From positions 19,930,427-19,990,426 of the forward strand of contig OX442315.1 in NCBI GenBank assembly GCA_949358305.1: a stretch of 60,000 bases of DNA, written 5' to 3'. This DNA comes from Strigamia acuminata (lineage: Eukaryota > Arthropoda > Chilopoda > Geophilomorpha > Linotaeniidae). Below the pieces are notes generated by a model. That model was not told the DNA's origin and ran no database searches. It saw only the letters and a program-made list of their open reading frames with translations. Positions 44,392 to 57,100 of the stretch are shown here, piece after piece. Both the position numbers and the translations under genes were made by a program. The number at the start of each line of letters is the position of its first letter. Positions within the stretch are counted from its first letter, which is position 1.

Positions 44392-45253
44392 ATGGGAGAC
44401 GGCAATCAAGATTATGATTATCTCATCAAATTTTTGGCTTTGGGTGACTCAGGTGTTGGAAAGACGAGTTTCCTGTATCAATACACGGATGGCACTTTCC
44501 ATTCCAAATTCATCTCAACAGTTGGAATCGATTTCCGAGAAAAGCGTGTCGTGAGTTCAATTCGGAGATTTTCTGTGGGATGAATTATTAAATGTATACA
44601 CCAACTTTTTAATTTATAGATTCATCGAACACCTGGAGCGGATGGATTTGCTGGCAGAGGGCAAAGGATTCATTTGCAGTTATGGGACACAGCCGGACAA
44701 GAGAGGTTCAAGATAAATCTCACGTTTTGTTTAAAAAGTATTTCAATCTCAAGTTATTTCAAATTTCAATTAGATTTCGCAGTTTGACTACGGCATTTTT
44801 CCGCGATGCTATGGGTTTCATTCTTATCTTTGATTTGACTAGTGAGCGCTCGTTTATTAACATTCGTAATTGGTTGGAGCAACTGAAAACACATTCGTAT
44901 TGTGAAAACCCTGATGTCATTTTGTGTGGCAATAAATCTGATTTGGAAGATCAGAGAGCCGTAACGGAAGAACGAGCGAAAGAAGTGGCTGATAAATTTG
45001 GGTAAATAAAAACAAAAAAAACAATAAAATTAATAAAAATATTTATTGATTTTATAGATTGACATATTTTGAAACGAGTGCATGCACTGGACAAAATGTG
45101 TCGAAAGCAATCGATAAGTTATTGGACATGGTAATGGTAAGAATGGAACAGGCTGTTGACAAACGTTTGCCCAATCGCGGCGGAAGTGGCAACACAACGT
45201 TGGTACCGAATGGACGTTCAGCGAACCGATCTAGATCTCAATGCGCCTGCTAA
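44392..45253 (+). CDS. Rab27: Small GTPase Rab27, 222 aa
   Basis: Four exons: 44392-44550, 44620-44705, 44774-45001 and 45058-45253; phases agree and introns are 56-69 bp. The protein aligns from end to end with animal Rab27: P-loop GDSGVGKT (18-25), effector segment around [11 protein letters not shown], the Rab27-typical insert before [29 protein letters not shown] for guanine specificity, ETSA, and a C-terminal CAC that should be doubly geranylgeranylated. Rab27 recruits Slp/Slac2 and Munc13-4-type effectors and tethers secretory vesicles or lysosome-related organelles at the plasma membrane. Length is normal (human Rab27A has 221 residues). The ATG at 44392 gives the conserved N-terminus ([13 protein letters not shown]). 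It converges with Cep152, 425 bp stop to stop. Confidence 0.96.
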
Positions 45254-45499
45254 ACATGAGATATATAAACCAAAGATACCGTTCCAAACTGAGTCTTTCA
45301 CCAAATGTCTTCTAGTCACTTGTTATAATCAAAAGTGGAGAAACAAAACATTCTATTTTGCTCCCGTATTTTTTATTAATGTAAGCAAACAAAAATGCCA
45401 GTCACATAAATTTCTAAATTGCAGCTTTAAGGCCAACTTGTAACTTGGATGCTTTTTTTTTTACGTTTGTAAAAATATTTTTTCGAAGTAATGTTTTAA

Positions 45500-45505
45500 A
45501 ATAAA
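45500..45505 (+). terminator. Polyadenylation signal AATAAA of Rab27
   Basis: AATAAA lies about 250 nt after the Rab27 stop, in the convergent gap to Cep152. Confidence 0.5.
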
Positions 45506-45545
45506 AGTATATGTGAGGTTTAATACACATAAAACTACTCACGAA

Positions 45546-45551
45546 TTTATT
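45546..45551 (-). terminator. Polyadenylation signal AATAAA of Cep152
   Basis: TTTATT on the plus strand, about 130 nt after the Cep152 stop. The two 3' ends may abut or overlap. Confidence 0.5.
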
Positions 45552-45678
45552 TGTCTAAACGAAAAATACATTATTTAAAAAGTAAAAACAAAATTCTCCA
45601 AATGGGTAAAATCGTTGAGACTGGGAACAGGTCCTTGATTCTTGCTCCTTGCAGAGTCATCATTTAAAATCAGTGATT

Positions 45679-48600
45679 TCATTTATCTACAGATGCAGCG
45701 GTGGTCTTTCGTACCCATTGCCTCTTGCCTTTTCCATGCCGTCCCTTATCAGTGTCATTCACACCTGTGGTCCATCCGCCAACACTAACACTACTGTCAG
45801 ATTCAGTTTCAAGTGGCACAAATGTTTTCGAAGCACAATTGTCTCCTACATTCAACTGATTGTCGTTTACAGTTCTAGATTGGCACATTTTGTTAATATA
45901 ATTTTTGTCTTGTAAATGGTTTTGGAATGTCTCGAGCAAAGCATTCACCACTGCAGGATGCGTTTCCAGCACCCTTTGAATGCCCTTATTGATGTTACAT
46001 TTTTTACTTTCAGTTTGTGGCACTTGATCCGTGCTTTCCTTCAAATCGTCTCCTTGTTGCTTCCCCAGGGTTTGTACTGAATCGAGTGGACTAACAACGT
46101 TGGTGCGGTTGGATCTCGGAGAACTTTTTTTCCCGGACTGCTTATTCGATTTGAAAACGATCGTTTCGGAAGCAGACTGACCAATAGGCTGTTCCCGTGT
46201 CGCTGGAATGACAGCAGTGCGAATATCGTACAGTTTTTTGTCGGAACTCGAATACGCGGCCGCTTTCCTTTCCGCTTCGTCTTTTCTCGTGTTCGAGTTG
46301 GTGATGTGATCGACCGAGAAAGCCGAGCGTAAAGGAATGATTTCATGGCCGAATTTGTCCACTAGCGGTGTCTTATAACGAAGACAAGACGCCTCTAGCT
46401 TTTGTCCTTTTGGCGTTTCGTTACAGCTGCTGTGCAAACCCATTTGTTTCAATAATTTGGTTAAATGGTCTTCTTGCTTAATGGTGTCTCCTTTCAATTC
46501 AAAACACGATGCAATTCGGTCGCACTCCGCATTCGCGCTTAGAAAACCCTCGCTGTGGGACACAGTTGCCCACGTGTCGACAGTGGGTTCTACGTGCAAC
46601 TGCGCTTCCATTTCGGAATGTAGAATGGACAATTCCAAGTCTTTTGTTTCTTTGATGCCAAACTGTTCTTTAAGACGAGCTACTATCATTTTTCGTTCTT
46701 TCATTACTTCCGTGTGGATCCTCTGGGCCACTCGTTTATTCAAACCATTCAAGTATTGGAACAAATCTTCTAAACAAAATAACGTTGAAAATTATTAAAA
46801 TTTAAATAATATCAAATATAATTAATAATATAACCACTTGAACTTACTTTGTAACGCGTTCACCACCTGCTTGATACTATCTTGAATCTCTATCATGTTA
46901 TCAGGGTCAGAATCAACCTGCTGTATAATTAAAGATTGATTGATCGATTGATTAATTAATTAATTAGATATACGGCAAAGTTTATCCAGAATTTGTTTTT
47001 ACCAATTGTTTGTACATGGCTTGATAATGCTGGACGAAACCTTGAACACTCTCTAGTTCGCGGGCATATTGTTGATGCACGGCGGTCAATTCGGCCGAAT
47101 ATTGTTCTTTAAGCATCTTTACTTGGGCTCTGTGCAGTTTTGTGACTTCTTTTAAACTCAATTCCACGCTCGATTTTTTCAGTGCCTCCATTTTGCTTTC
47201 AAGATCCTTCACCACATCCGTATGCTCTTGCTGCAATTTTACAATAGCCATTTGGTGTTGCACTTCACGATTCTGAGCAAACTTTTGACACTGACGCAAC
47301 TTGGCTTTCAGTTGAGCCTGCAATGAATACATTTCATGAGTAGAAACCTAAAAGTACTGAAGACTTCTACAATTATCTAACCTTTTCCTGTTGACTCTTA
47401 TCCGTTACGTGTCTCAATCCAAATTGCGGGGACAATTTCATTGAATCTTTTTCTCTGAAATAACAATTTAAAACAATTGAGACCAATGATCCATTGATTT
47501 GTGTGTTTTCGCGTTACCTGTTGGCTTTTTCCAATTCATTTTTCAATTTTTCGATTTCTTGGTTCGCTTTAAGCGTAATTAATTGCACTTGTGTCTTTTT
47601 ATGGTCTAATCCCAATTCTAACTCGTGGACCTTTTCGCCGAGACTTTCTTCATTCATTTTCATCTGCGCGACAATTTCCTTCATCTTTTTCTCCACGTCT
47701 GCATCCTGGTTGGCATTTTCGATCAATTTTCTCTGGAATTGGCTCATTTCTTTATCGTGTTCGTTTTTCACTTTCTCTATTTCTATTTGCTTCTCCTCGA
47801 GCTTCGTCTGCATGTCTTGAAGCATTAAATGCATTTGGATTTCCACATGTTTCATTTCTACAACAATAAAACAGAAAATTTTAGCCCTACGCAATACTAT
47901 TTTCTCGACACATTTCTTTTCTTACCAACACTCTGCTCTTGTTGTAATGTTTCTAGCTGACCATTCTTAATCTTCATTTGAGTCTCGAGTTCTCGTACTT
48001 TGGCTTGGTGTATTTTAAGTTCCGCATCTAATTTGCTCACTTGGCTTTTAAGTGCGATCACGTGTTGCGCGTCTGCTTCAACGGGTTCCGAGATTAGATG
48101 CGCCTTTTGCTCCTTTCGCAAAGCTTTTACCACATGCAAATGTTTCTCTTTTAAAAGCGTCACAGCTTTGTTGTGGTTCAACTGAATTTCCGCCTGAAAA
48201 TAAATGTTAAAATGAGTTATAAAGTGCTGTTAAATAATGCAAATGTCATCAAATAAAATCTCAGAAGATTACAAGCAGAAAATAAAAGTTTTACAAAGCA
48301 ATTTCATGTGACCTTTTCTCTTTCGAACTCCTGTTTTCCATTCTTGTAGAGTTTCAACAATTCGTTATTCTGTTCTTGAAGAGACTTCAAGCAATCCAGA
48401 TTGATCCGTTGCTCTTGACCGTCCACAGAATTTTCTTTAATCGATTTCAAAGCATCGTCTTTTTCTTTATTCTTCTTCTGCTCCAGCAACCTAAACGCTC
48501 CGCGAACTTCTTTTTTTCGATCCAACAACTTCATCTTTACATCGTCCAACTCTTTATTTTTAGCTTCAAATTTCGTTTGCAAAGTGTTCAAATCGTCTTT

Positions 48601-51600
48601 TAATTTTCCGTTCTCCTCGTTCATCCGTTCCATTTCCGCCAGAGCGTTTTTCTGTTCAGCCTCTCTTTCCTCAACCAATAATTTCATTTGTTCCTGCACT
48701 TCTTTCACTTTCAACTGATTCGTAGCTTCCGTTTTATCTTTTTCGTGTAATTCCTTCAATTCCTTACGCCGAGCATCTTCCATCAAAGTAATCAACATTT
48801 CTTTATCATGTTTTGCTTTATCGTGCGCAGCTCTCGCCCCTTCTTCGTACTCCACTTCTAGTTGATGAATTTTCAACCTAAGATCGTTAATTTCCCCATT
48901 TTTCTCCTTTTCAATCCGTTCCAACTCCTCAGTTTTACTCGTAGAAATGTGATTCAATTTTTCCTGAAACTGTTTCTCCATCCGTTCTTCTAACTGCTTA
49001 AGTTGTTCGTGTTTTTCCTTATTTTTTTTCAGAACGATGTGTTGGACCAATTTTTTCCGTTCTTTATCCCTCTTCTCATCGCACTGCTTCAACTCGATAA
49101 ACTTTTCTTGCATCAACTTATCGGTTAGCTGTTCAAGTTCGTTTTGATGTTTTTCTTCCAGTTCTTTCAACTCGAAGGTTTTATTTTGCTTCCACCCGTT
49201 CTCGAGTAACTCGATCAGTTTCTCCTTTTCCGAATTCATCTTCTGCTTCAGCGCTTTCAACGCCTCCTGCGACTCTCTCGCAGCCTTCTCGTTCACTTTC
49301 TTCATCTCTCTTAAAAACTCCTTGTTTTTCTTTTCTTCAAGTTTAACCAGGGCTTCGTCTTTCTCCATCTCCAATCGATGACTCATGTCCATAATTTTGT
49401 GAATTGTTTCCTTCTCCTTTTCGGCGTGCACCGCGTCCATGTTTTGTTGCCACTGCAAAGATTTCTTCGACTGTGCGTGATGAACAGCTTCTTCAATTTT
49501 AAGATCAAAACCCAGTTGCATCTCTTTCATTTTTTCTTTCCAGCTTTCAGTCATTTCTGCCATCCTCTATAAACCCACATGAAACACAAAGCAAATTAAA
49601 TAATAAAATCATAATAAATTTTTTTAAAAAAATTAAAAAAAACGACAGCATTTGCGTGAAAAAATGGGAAAAGTGCGTACAAATAACTTATACCATTAAT
49701 TCTCCACTTACCTTTTCACTCTCGTCGAGTTTAGTCTTTGATTCGTCCAATGCCTTTTCTATTTGCGTTTTCTCTTGACAAACGTTGACGTAAATCTGTT
49801 TCAAAGAATCCATTTCATCTTGATATTCCTTCAGCTTGTCTCTGAAAAATGTATATTTTACAATAAAATTTAAAAATAAATAAATCAATAATCATCTGAA
49901 AATCAAGCTTACTGCATCAGTGTCATTTCATCCTTATGTTTGATGGTCATTTCTTTACGAACTTTTCTGATCGACTCCTCATGAAGTTGTAGGTAAGTCT
50001 GTTGCGCCCTTTCCAGTGCTCGGCGCCTGTCTTCGCTATTCTCGTGCACTAATTGCGACATTTGCTGGTGCAGTTGTCTCACCGCTTGATCCAGCTGGCG
50101 CTCATTCACGATAGATTCATTCAGCCTCAGTTTTGCCTCGTCTAAATCTTCAACCAACTGCTCTTTTTCTATTCTGAGTTTATCCATCTCGTGTATGTTT
50201 ATTACACTCTGTTCTTTTCCCATGGGATTCAAATCACTCAATTTCGCTTGCAGAGTCGTTATTTTGGCCTAAACAAAAATAATTAATCATTTCCAACATC
50301 TTAGTTTAGTAAATTTTGCTAAATCTGAGCTAACCTGTTGACCGACAATTTGTTTTTCCGCGCATGACAACTGATTCTTCACCAATTCGATTTCTCTCAA
50401 ATTGTTCCTGTAATCCAATTGCAATTTAGTGAGCTTTGATCGCTTGCTGCGATTACTGGACAAACTGCGTTCCAATTCGTGTTTCAAATTCGTAACTACC
50501 GGCAAATCGTTACTCACTGCAGAAACGCTGCAAAGTAAAAATATGATGTGAAATAAAATAAAACCATTATCATTGCAAGAACAAACTTTGAAGGAGTTTC
50601 TGCGGTTTTCCAAGAAAATTGTTTCCTAACATTCAATAGATTCATCGTATCGTTGACACTATCTTGAACGTTGTTTACACTTTCGTACATCTCCAATTCG
50701 TCTTTCAATGTCATTATTTCGTCTTGCAACGAAGCAATTATTTTTTTTGACGTTTGCGAGCTTCCGTGCACATCGTCTTGATCATTCATCGATGGTCCTA
50801 AAACGGTTTTCAATCATTATCATTCATCATTAATTATTTATTTATTTTCACACCTCCTTTCAAAAGATTCTGACAATGTGCCTGGCTGTCTTCGAGACTT
50901 TTAGTCAGTTGATTAATGGCTTCTGAGCTGTTGACCAAATTTTGTGCCATATCCGTTAATTTTTGATGAAGTGTACTGACCTCTTCAGTCTGTAAAAATC
51001 TAATTAATTAACAAATTCACACTAATATCACTAATAATTAAAACCTTCGACTGCAGTTGGGCACACAGTGCATCCATATTTTCTCTCATTTTCTGCGATT
51101 CTTCCTCATGCTTTTTCTGCATGTTTGAAACAATCATGTCATGCTGCGTGCGTGATCTGCTAATAGCATCTATCCTTTCCAATTCACCAATTTGATCGTG
51201 CAAACTCTCGATGGTAGACTCGGCAAGTTGTAGTTGCTTAGTTAACTAAAAAAAATAAGAAAATAAATGTATAAAATGCTTTCAAAATTAATCGTAAAGC
51301 AATGCACAATTTACCTCCAGTTTATTTGTCTCTTGACTGGAAATACGGCTGTTTAAAGCAGCTATTTTGCCATCTTTTTCCGTCACTAGATCTTTGTAGT
51401 CGGCGAATTCACCAAGTCGAGCTGCTAAGGCCTCATTTTCACCTATGAATCAATGAAACGTACAAAGTTACGCAACTATTATTTTATAAATAGAGTTATT
51501 CTCTGTACCCTTCAGTGATTCTAATTGATCCTCCACATTTTCTAAATTAATTTTATGACTGTCTTTTTCCTGCTCCAATTCATTTCTCAAACAATTCAGC

Positions 51601-52687
51601 TCGCGGCCACGAGCATCATAAAGTATTCTCAGCTGAACCACTTCAGATGAATTACCATCTAAATCAATAAAATCAAATATAAAGTGAGTATATTCCTATA
51701 AAACTAGAAAAATTCAACCATCGAAAACTTCACCTGCATTGATAAACTGATATTGCAATTTCCCTGCTTCTCTTTCGTAAAATTCGCCATCCAGCCATTC
51801 ATTTGGTGAACGTTCTGTTCCGTTAGCAGCAAAATTCAATGCTAAACGGTTCCCTGAATCAGTATAGGACGAAAAAGGAACTGCGTTCGGATTGAGACCT
51901 CCAGTCACAAATTCAGGGTTAGTCTGCATTTCTCCATTCATCGCACCCAGAGGAAAATCTCCAATACAGTCACTGATCTCAATATTCTGATCCTCGTACG
52001 AATTGTTCGAGCAAGGCGTGCAGTCTGAGACGGGTGTGCTTCCACGTTCAGGAAAATGATAATCAGACGACGACATAGCGGACTGTATTTGTTCACTACG
52101 TAAATGGGGTGTTGTTTCATTCGATTCGGAATACCCGTTTTGCTGATCCTAATCCCAAAAAATATATATATATATATTTAGTTATAGATAAATTAAGGGA
52201 AATCACAACTTGTTAATCTTCACTCACTTGTGACAAATTCTCAATTTCATGCTCGCCATTTTCCATGGAAGGACACGGAGACTCTATATTTTCAAGCCAT
52301 AGATTCTCGGTATGCCACAGATCGTGTCTAGTTGATGAATAATTGATGTTCTTCAAACCAATATCATAATTGAAACATACAAAATACATTACCTTGTACT
52401 CAGATATTTTTCTTCATCGTTTTTACTCGAAAATGAAAGATTGCAATCTTCAGCTGCATCTCCAATTAAATCGTTAAACTCGTGCATCAAGTTATATTCA
52501 ATCTACAAAGCACAATTTTCGACGTGTATTCGTTCATACACAGAAAATCAAAGATGCAAACCTCTTGTTCCTGTTCCTTCACGTCTTCTTCGGTCAGCAG
52601 ATTATCTTTATCATCCAATGAAGGCCCAACGTGTTCATTAAAATTTAAGCTTGCTTCAGAATTTTGTATGTAGTATCCACTCTCCAT
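45679..52687 (-). CDS. Cep152: Centriole duplication scaffold Cep152/Asterless, 1,889 aa, 19 exons
   Basis: Exons, all in phase: 52687-52562, 52502-52393, 52327-52228, 52148-51734, 51658-51509, 51442-51315, 51245-51045, 50989-50854, 50797-50587, 50527-50335, 50268-49913, 49841-49712, 49566-48313, 48193-47926, 47857-47518, 47454-47382, 47317-47003, 46920-46848, 46769-45679. The acidic N-terminus (about 1-250) is where family members bind Plk4; residues 255-1560 are almost all coiled coil. Diagnostic matches to vertebrate Cep152 are INQLTKSLEDSQAHCQNLL, LQDEIMTLKDELEMYES, an RTQHDMIVSNMQKKHEE block and IYVNVCQEKTQIEKALDES. The C-terminal tail (from 46769) has a basic KRVAQRIHTEVMKERK helix and is otherwise divergent. 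Asl/Cep152 recruits Plk4 and Sas-4/CPAP to pericentriolar material. Donors of exons 7 (GTTTTA) and 13 (GTCACA) are weak; exon 18 has a CAG|CAG acceptor. Identity rests on remembered similarity, not alignment. Confidence 0.9.
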
Positions 52688-53229
52688 AATTGATGTGAAA
52701 ACGGCTTATCTGAAAATATCGGTTTTCCTTGTAAACAAACAAAATTTTACATGAATTTTCACAAAATTCGGTCTTTGCAGCACGAACTTTAATTTCTCGA
52801 TGAAATTAACAGCTTTTACCCGTTATGTATCGAGTGCATATGAAAGCCGACTGCCTCGGACGATTAAAGCAGTAGCTGACATACAAAGGAAAGACAGATC
52901 ACATTGAAAATCAAGAATTCCGGCCCAATTTGCGGACCCGATTTTAAGTCAACAAAAACTTCATTCCTTTGTAAGTAGGCAGAACCGCTTGTTTCGAAGA
53001 AGGCGCCATGATGATTGGGCCTTCTTTCATAAGCACGTGATAAATTTTTACTCAGTATTACGTTATCAAATGTCTGTTTTTCCGTGGTTCATAGCTGGAA
53101 TATGATGTCATACGGTCTGATCCAAAGCTTCGTCTTGAATTTCTCTCCCGCGCTTTTAGTTGCCTTCGAAGTGCCGGTCTGCTGGTAGATTTCATCGTGG
53201 TAACGCATAACCGCAGACGTTATCCCAAA
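52688..53229. promoter_or_regulatory. Shared divergent promoter region of Cep152 and HYPK
   Basis: The two start codons are 542 bp apart and point away from each other. No TATA box is obvious on either side, but an E-box CACGTG lies near 53034. Both genes have housekeeping or cell-cycle roles, so a bidirectional promoter is plausible. Confidence 0.5.
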
Positions 53230-53761
53230 ATGGCGGACGACATGGATACAGGTGATGGCGAACATCAACAAAAACCGCAGAAAAAGACTGCAAAGCACGA
53301 TAGCGGTGCTGCTGATTTGGAAAAAGTTACAGATTATGCCGAAGAAAAAGAAATTTCGAGTGAAGATATTAAAGATGTTAGTATGAATGAGTAAATCGAT
53401 GCTGTAGGAAAAGTAACGTCTCATCATGATTTTTTTTTGTTAGGCCATGACACTGATTGGAGATAAACGAAGCAAAGAAAATGCTGAGAAAGTAGCGAGA
53501 GAAAAGGAATTGGCTAAAGTCATAATCAAAAAAGAAGACGTCGAATTAATTGTAAGAGCATTTGATTTATTTCACTTGAGAAAACGTGACTTTTACAGTT
53601 TATAAACAACGTGAAATGATGGTTAATTGATTTAGGATAACCTTTAGCGTTTGTTTTAATTTTAGATGAGAGAAATGGAGATTTCTAGAACCGCAGCTGA
53701 ATTAAAACTGAGGGAACATCATGGAAATGTTGTTGAAGCTTTAGTATCACTTATTAATTAA
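53230..53761 (+). CDS. HYPK: HYPK, huntingtin-interacting protein K homologue, 116 aa
   Basis: Three exons in phase 0: 53230-53376, 53444-53551 and 53666-53761, with introns of 67 and 114 bp. The protein matches animal HYPK throughout: KHDSGAADLEKVTDYAEEKE in exon 1, AMTLIGDKRS and ELAKVIIKKEDVELI in exon 2, and a C-terminal UBA-like domain (MREMEISRTAAELKLREHHG to VVEALVSLIN) in exons 2-3. HYPK binds the NatA N-terminal acetyltransferase (Naa10/Naa15), modulates its activity at the ribosome and acts as an aggregation-preventing chaperone. The ATG at 53230 gives MADDMDTGDG; the frame stays open upstream without another ATG. The variable acidic N-terminus and near-invariant C-terminal half follow the family pattern. 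Confidence 0.96.
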
Positions 53762-53853
53762 GAAAAAAAAATTCAATTTTGAAATTTGTAATTTTTTTAT
53801 ATCGAAGAATACGAAAAAAAAAGAAAAAAAAAAACATTCTATCAAAATGAAAT

Positions 53854-53859
53854 AATAAA
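53854..53859 (+). terminator. Polyadenylation signal AATAAA of HYPK
   Basis: AATAAA about 95 nt after the HYPK stop codon. Confidence 0.6.
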
Positions 53860-53990
53860 TAAACTGTTCATCAATTTTCTATTTTCTAAAGAATTTAAAT
53901 ATTTTTTTTTATTAGGCAACTCCTTTGGTTTATTGAAAAAAAGCGAACGATATTCGAAATTGATTTTTTAAAAGAGTACTAAGTGGTTTA

Positions 53991-54179
53991 TCACTCGTAA
54001 CAAACACGGTTCGTTGGACCGAGAAAAACGTGGGAGTTTAAAAACGCGGGCTTAGGAAAGAAAAGAACCAGCTGTGTCAACACTTTTCCCATATATCCCT
54101 CGCCAAATATTGCGAACTTAGCCGCGTCAACTGCTTCAGTCAGATATTGGAAGTTAAATCCTTGCCATCGAATGTCCAC
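53991..54179 (-). other. Exon-like minus-strand ORF, possible last exon or fragment of an oxidoreductase
   Basis: The 62-codon frame reads VDIRWQGFNFQYLTEAVDAA, then KFAIFGEGYMGKVLTQL, and ends at TGA. The spacing EAxxAxKxxxxGxxxGKVL recalls the C-terminal end of medium-chain, zinc-type dehydrogenases, where EAxxA...G...GKxVL recurs. An AG (AAACCAG) precedes it, but no matching upstream exon is visible on the minus strand. It could be a processed fragment, the last exon of a gene further right, or chance. Confidence 0.25.
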
Positions 54180-57100
54180 ACTCTGGTTTAGACAATAAAA
54201 GGGGCACTTTAATTGGATTAAATGGCATCATGTAATAAAAGAAACAAATTGATGTTTTTCTGAGTCGTGGAAACTTCCCTCCAAAAAAAAACAAAAATAC
54301 AATAAAAAGGTTCGTCTTGGAGCTTCTTTCTTTCTTTTTCTTCTCCTCCTTATCAGATTTCACAAAAGATGGCGCTGTGAAGGCCTCAGCACGGTTGTGT
54401 GAAACCCTCAACGGGTAAGATTTAATACAAATTAGAGTTTGCATTGAATTTGACGCTGATTTGATTGATCATCTACCTCGTCTTGGTTCTCAGATTTCTC
54501 TCTTGGCCTTCCTCAAACCACTCAACCCATTATCCTCGTTTCAATTTATTCGCTTTTTGCTACCTCTAGAGGCCATAACTCATTTTTTTGTTGGCTCTGG
54601 CCCTTTGAAAAGATCTCGGTATAAAAAGATTTTCCTTATCTAGAAAATGCAGACGAGAAACGGCAAGATTGAATTGGTTTTTGTCATTCCTGCGGCAATA
54701 ATTGCCGGTGATATTTCAAATTTATACAGTAATTTAAATGGGAATCGAGATTTAATTACTCACACCGAGTTGAAATTTATATTTCGCTCTTTTGAGGTCG
54801 AAAGAGCCAATCGACCAACTCTTTGTACTTATTGATCTTACGGCTTGTTGTACTGAGAAAGAGACCAGTTTGTCCATCCGTGATTTATTCGCTGGAGCAA
54901 AAGAACGGTTCCTTTGTGGGCAACAAGAGGTCATCGAGCAACGTACTGTTCGTCTGATCCCTTTTGTAATTAGGGTCTTGCCTCTGCCTAGTAGCCGAAT
55001 AATCCACATCAATTCATCTTTGTCAACAACTCTCTCCCGAAGTCTCAACTTTATAAGTTTTCTTCCTGCAGCAATTTTTTTTTTTTTTTTTTAAAAAAAA
55101 AAAATTTGATAAAGTCTTTAAAGTTTCTTTTTCGTCTTCTTTTTGTGTGTTTTTGTAAAGTTAAAATATTTTCTCTTCGTTGTAATTTGATTTGAAGATT
55201 AATTATATTGACTTGAAAAATTTAACCAGTGAGATTTAAACGAAGTGAAAAGGATGAATTTATTTCCTTCTCGCGGCTCAGTAACCAAGTGACATAAAGG
55301 TTTCTCAATAAAATTACGCGTTGTGCTTATGTAATTCTTTAATCCGCCTTATGTTTCCGTACAAGCTTTTAATTTTAATCGAATTTGGGATGCAAGCAAC
55401 ATCTGCGAGATTTTTGCTTGCAGCTCTTGACTGTTTATTTGCAGGAAATTAGCGAATTCAATGCAAAAAGTTGAAAACACAAAACTAATAAATTATTTAC
55501 CGACTTTAATTCCAAATTGGTAGATAGAAAGAGAAAAAGGGGAAAAAGATTAAAGCTGCGAGAAGAAGCGGAAAAATAAATCGATTAGATAAGAAAATGA
55601 CAACAACTAAAAGGAGATGCTTTTACACACCCAATAAAAGGTTTCGGCTGAGTTTGCCTTTGATGCTGACTTGGCAGACAGTCTACATACAATGACAAAT
55701 TGCTTCCATTTGTGGCTACTAGTTTCCCCTTCAGCCTTTTGCGTGATCTTTCGTTCGACTGTAAATCCCTGTTGGAAACTCGTGTTTCACGTTCGCAAGC
55801 AAATCGTCCGTAGGAATGTGTGGCTGACCTGCTTTGCTCTTCACGTACGAATAACTCTTTACTTTTGATGACACCACATTCGCTACGTTGGGATCTTCGG
55901 ATGCACGTCAAGATGAGGCCAACGGAATCAGGTGACGTGTGTCAGTGCCAATACCTTTTACTGCATTCGGGATTAGGCCGAATGGGAAAATTATTCGGAG
56001 TCATAAAAAATCCTAGTTTGATTTTATTCCGAAATTGTTACACCACAAAAGTTTTACGAGCTCCCACACACTCATCCTCTCTCTATTTTTCTTCGTTTTT
56101 ACAAATTATGTAGGTAACGGTCTTATTTGCTTATAAGGCGCTCATTTTGTTTGGATTAAAAATGGAAAGAAAACCGAGAGAATGGTTTAACGTCTGACTT
56201 GAGTTGATTAATAACAAAAGCTTCGCCTTGGGTGTGCTTTGCTGCTTAGCGCATGGAAGATGCTTCTTCAGAATAGCGCAGTGTGTGTGTGCAACTTATA
56301 TGCTTTATATTCTCTAAGGGTTTCCGTTTTCAAAACTGGATGGAAAGTGTAGAAACTCAACTAAGAAAATTCATATTTGTCTATAAGGGAAAGGGAAATG
56401 CTTATCGATTCTTGAGCATCCTGTTCGAAATGAGAAGAATCTACTATTCATTGATACAATGGCAGTGTTTTTGTTTGTTTCGTTATGAAATTCAAACAGA
56501 GTTGGAAGATTGCCATCCAATTTTTCACGTGCCAAACAAGTAAGATGAAGCATGACTTTGTGCGGTATTAGTCTGCTGTGAATTCCCTTTTTTTTATGGC
56601 ATCAAAAATGGGTGATCACTGAGACAGTCATCTCATCATTTGGCTCATCTTCCGCGCCCTCGTACTGCCACGCTTCGTTGGTAGTTCACAGCTTCCCGTG
56701 GTTTTCGTAGCACGCATCTTTAGAAATGGTCGTTTTCATGTGAATACAACTCTTCCCTTAAACTTTTATTTTCGCTCTATCCAAGACTTCTAGTCAACAA
56801 CGCATTTGAGTGTTTACATTCGCCACTTTAATTGATTTCCAAACATAAAAGAGACGGAATGGAAGGAAAAGTTTCTATGGTTCAGCCTGCCAATCGATCT
56901 AGTTTACAATAAACTCACACTCTTCAGGCGTTTCTATTTCAACTTTTCAATTTAAAAAAAAAACAATAACAAAAATATTTGCTTAAAGAATTAATTTCAT
57001 CCATTTGTTTGGTTTGTACATTTGTTTATTCAATGCACTCATTGATTTAATTTCAATTTTTAACCGTTAATTCTTTAGTTATCGCTGTCCCCACACACCT

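Noticed and set aside
53197-53229. HYPK start at the upstream in-frame GTG (53197)
   Set aside because: The ATG at 53230 is the first ATG and gives a family-like N-terminus.
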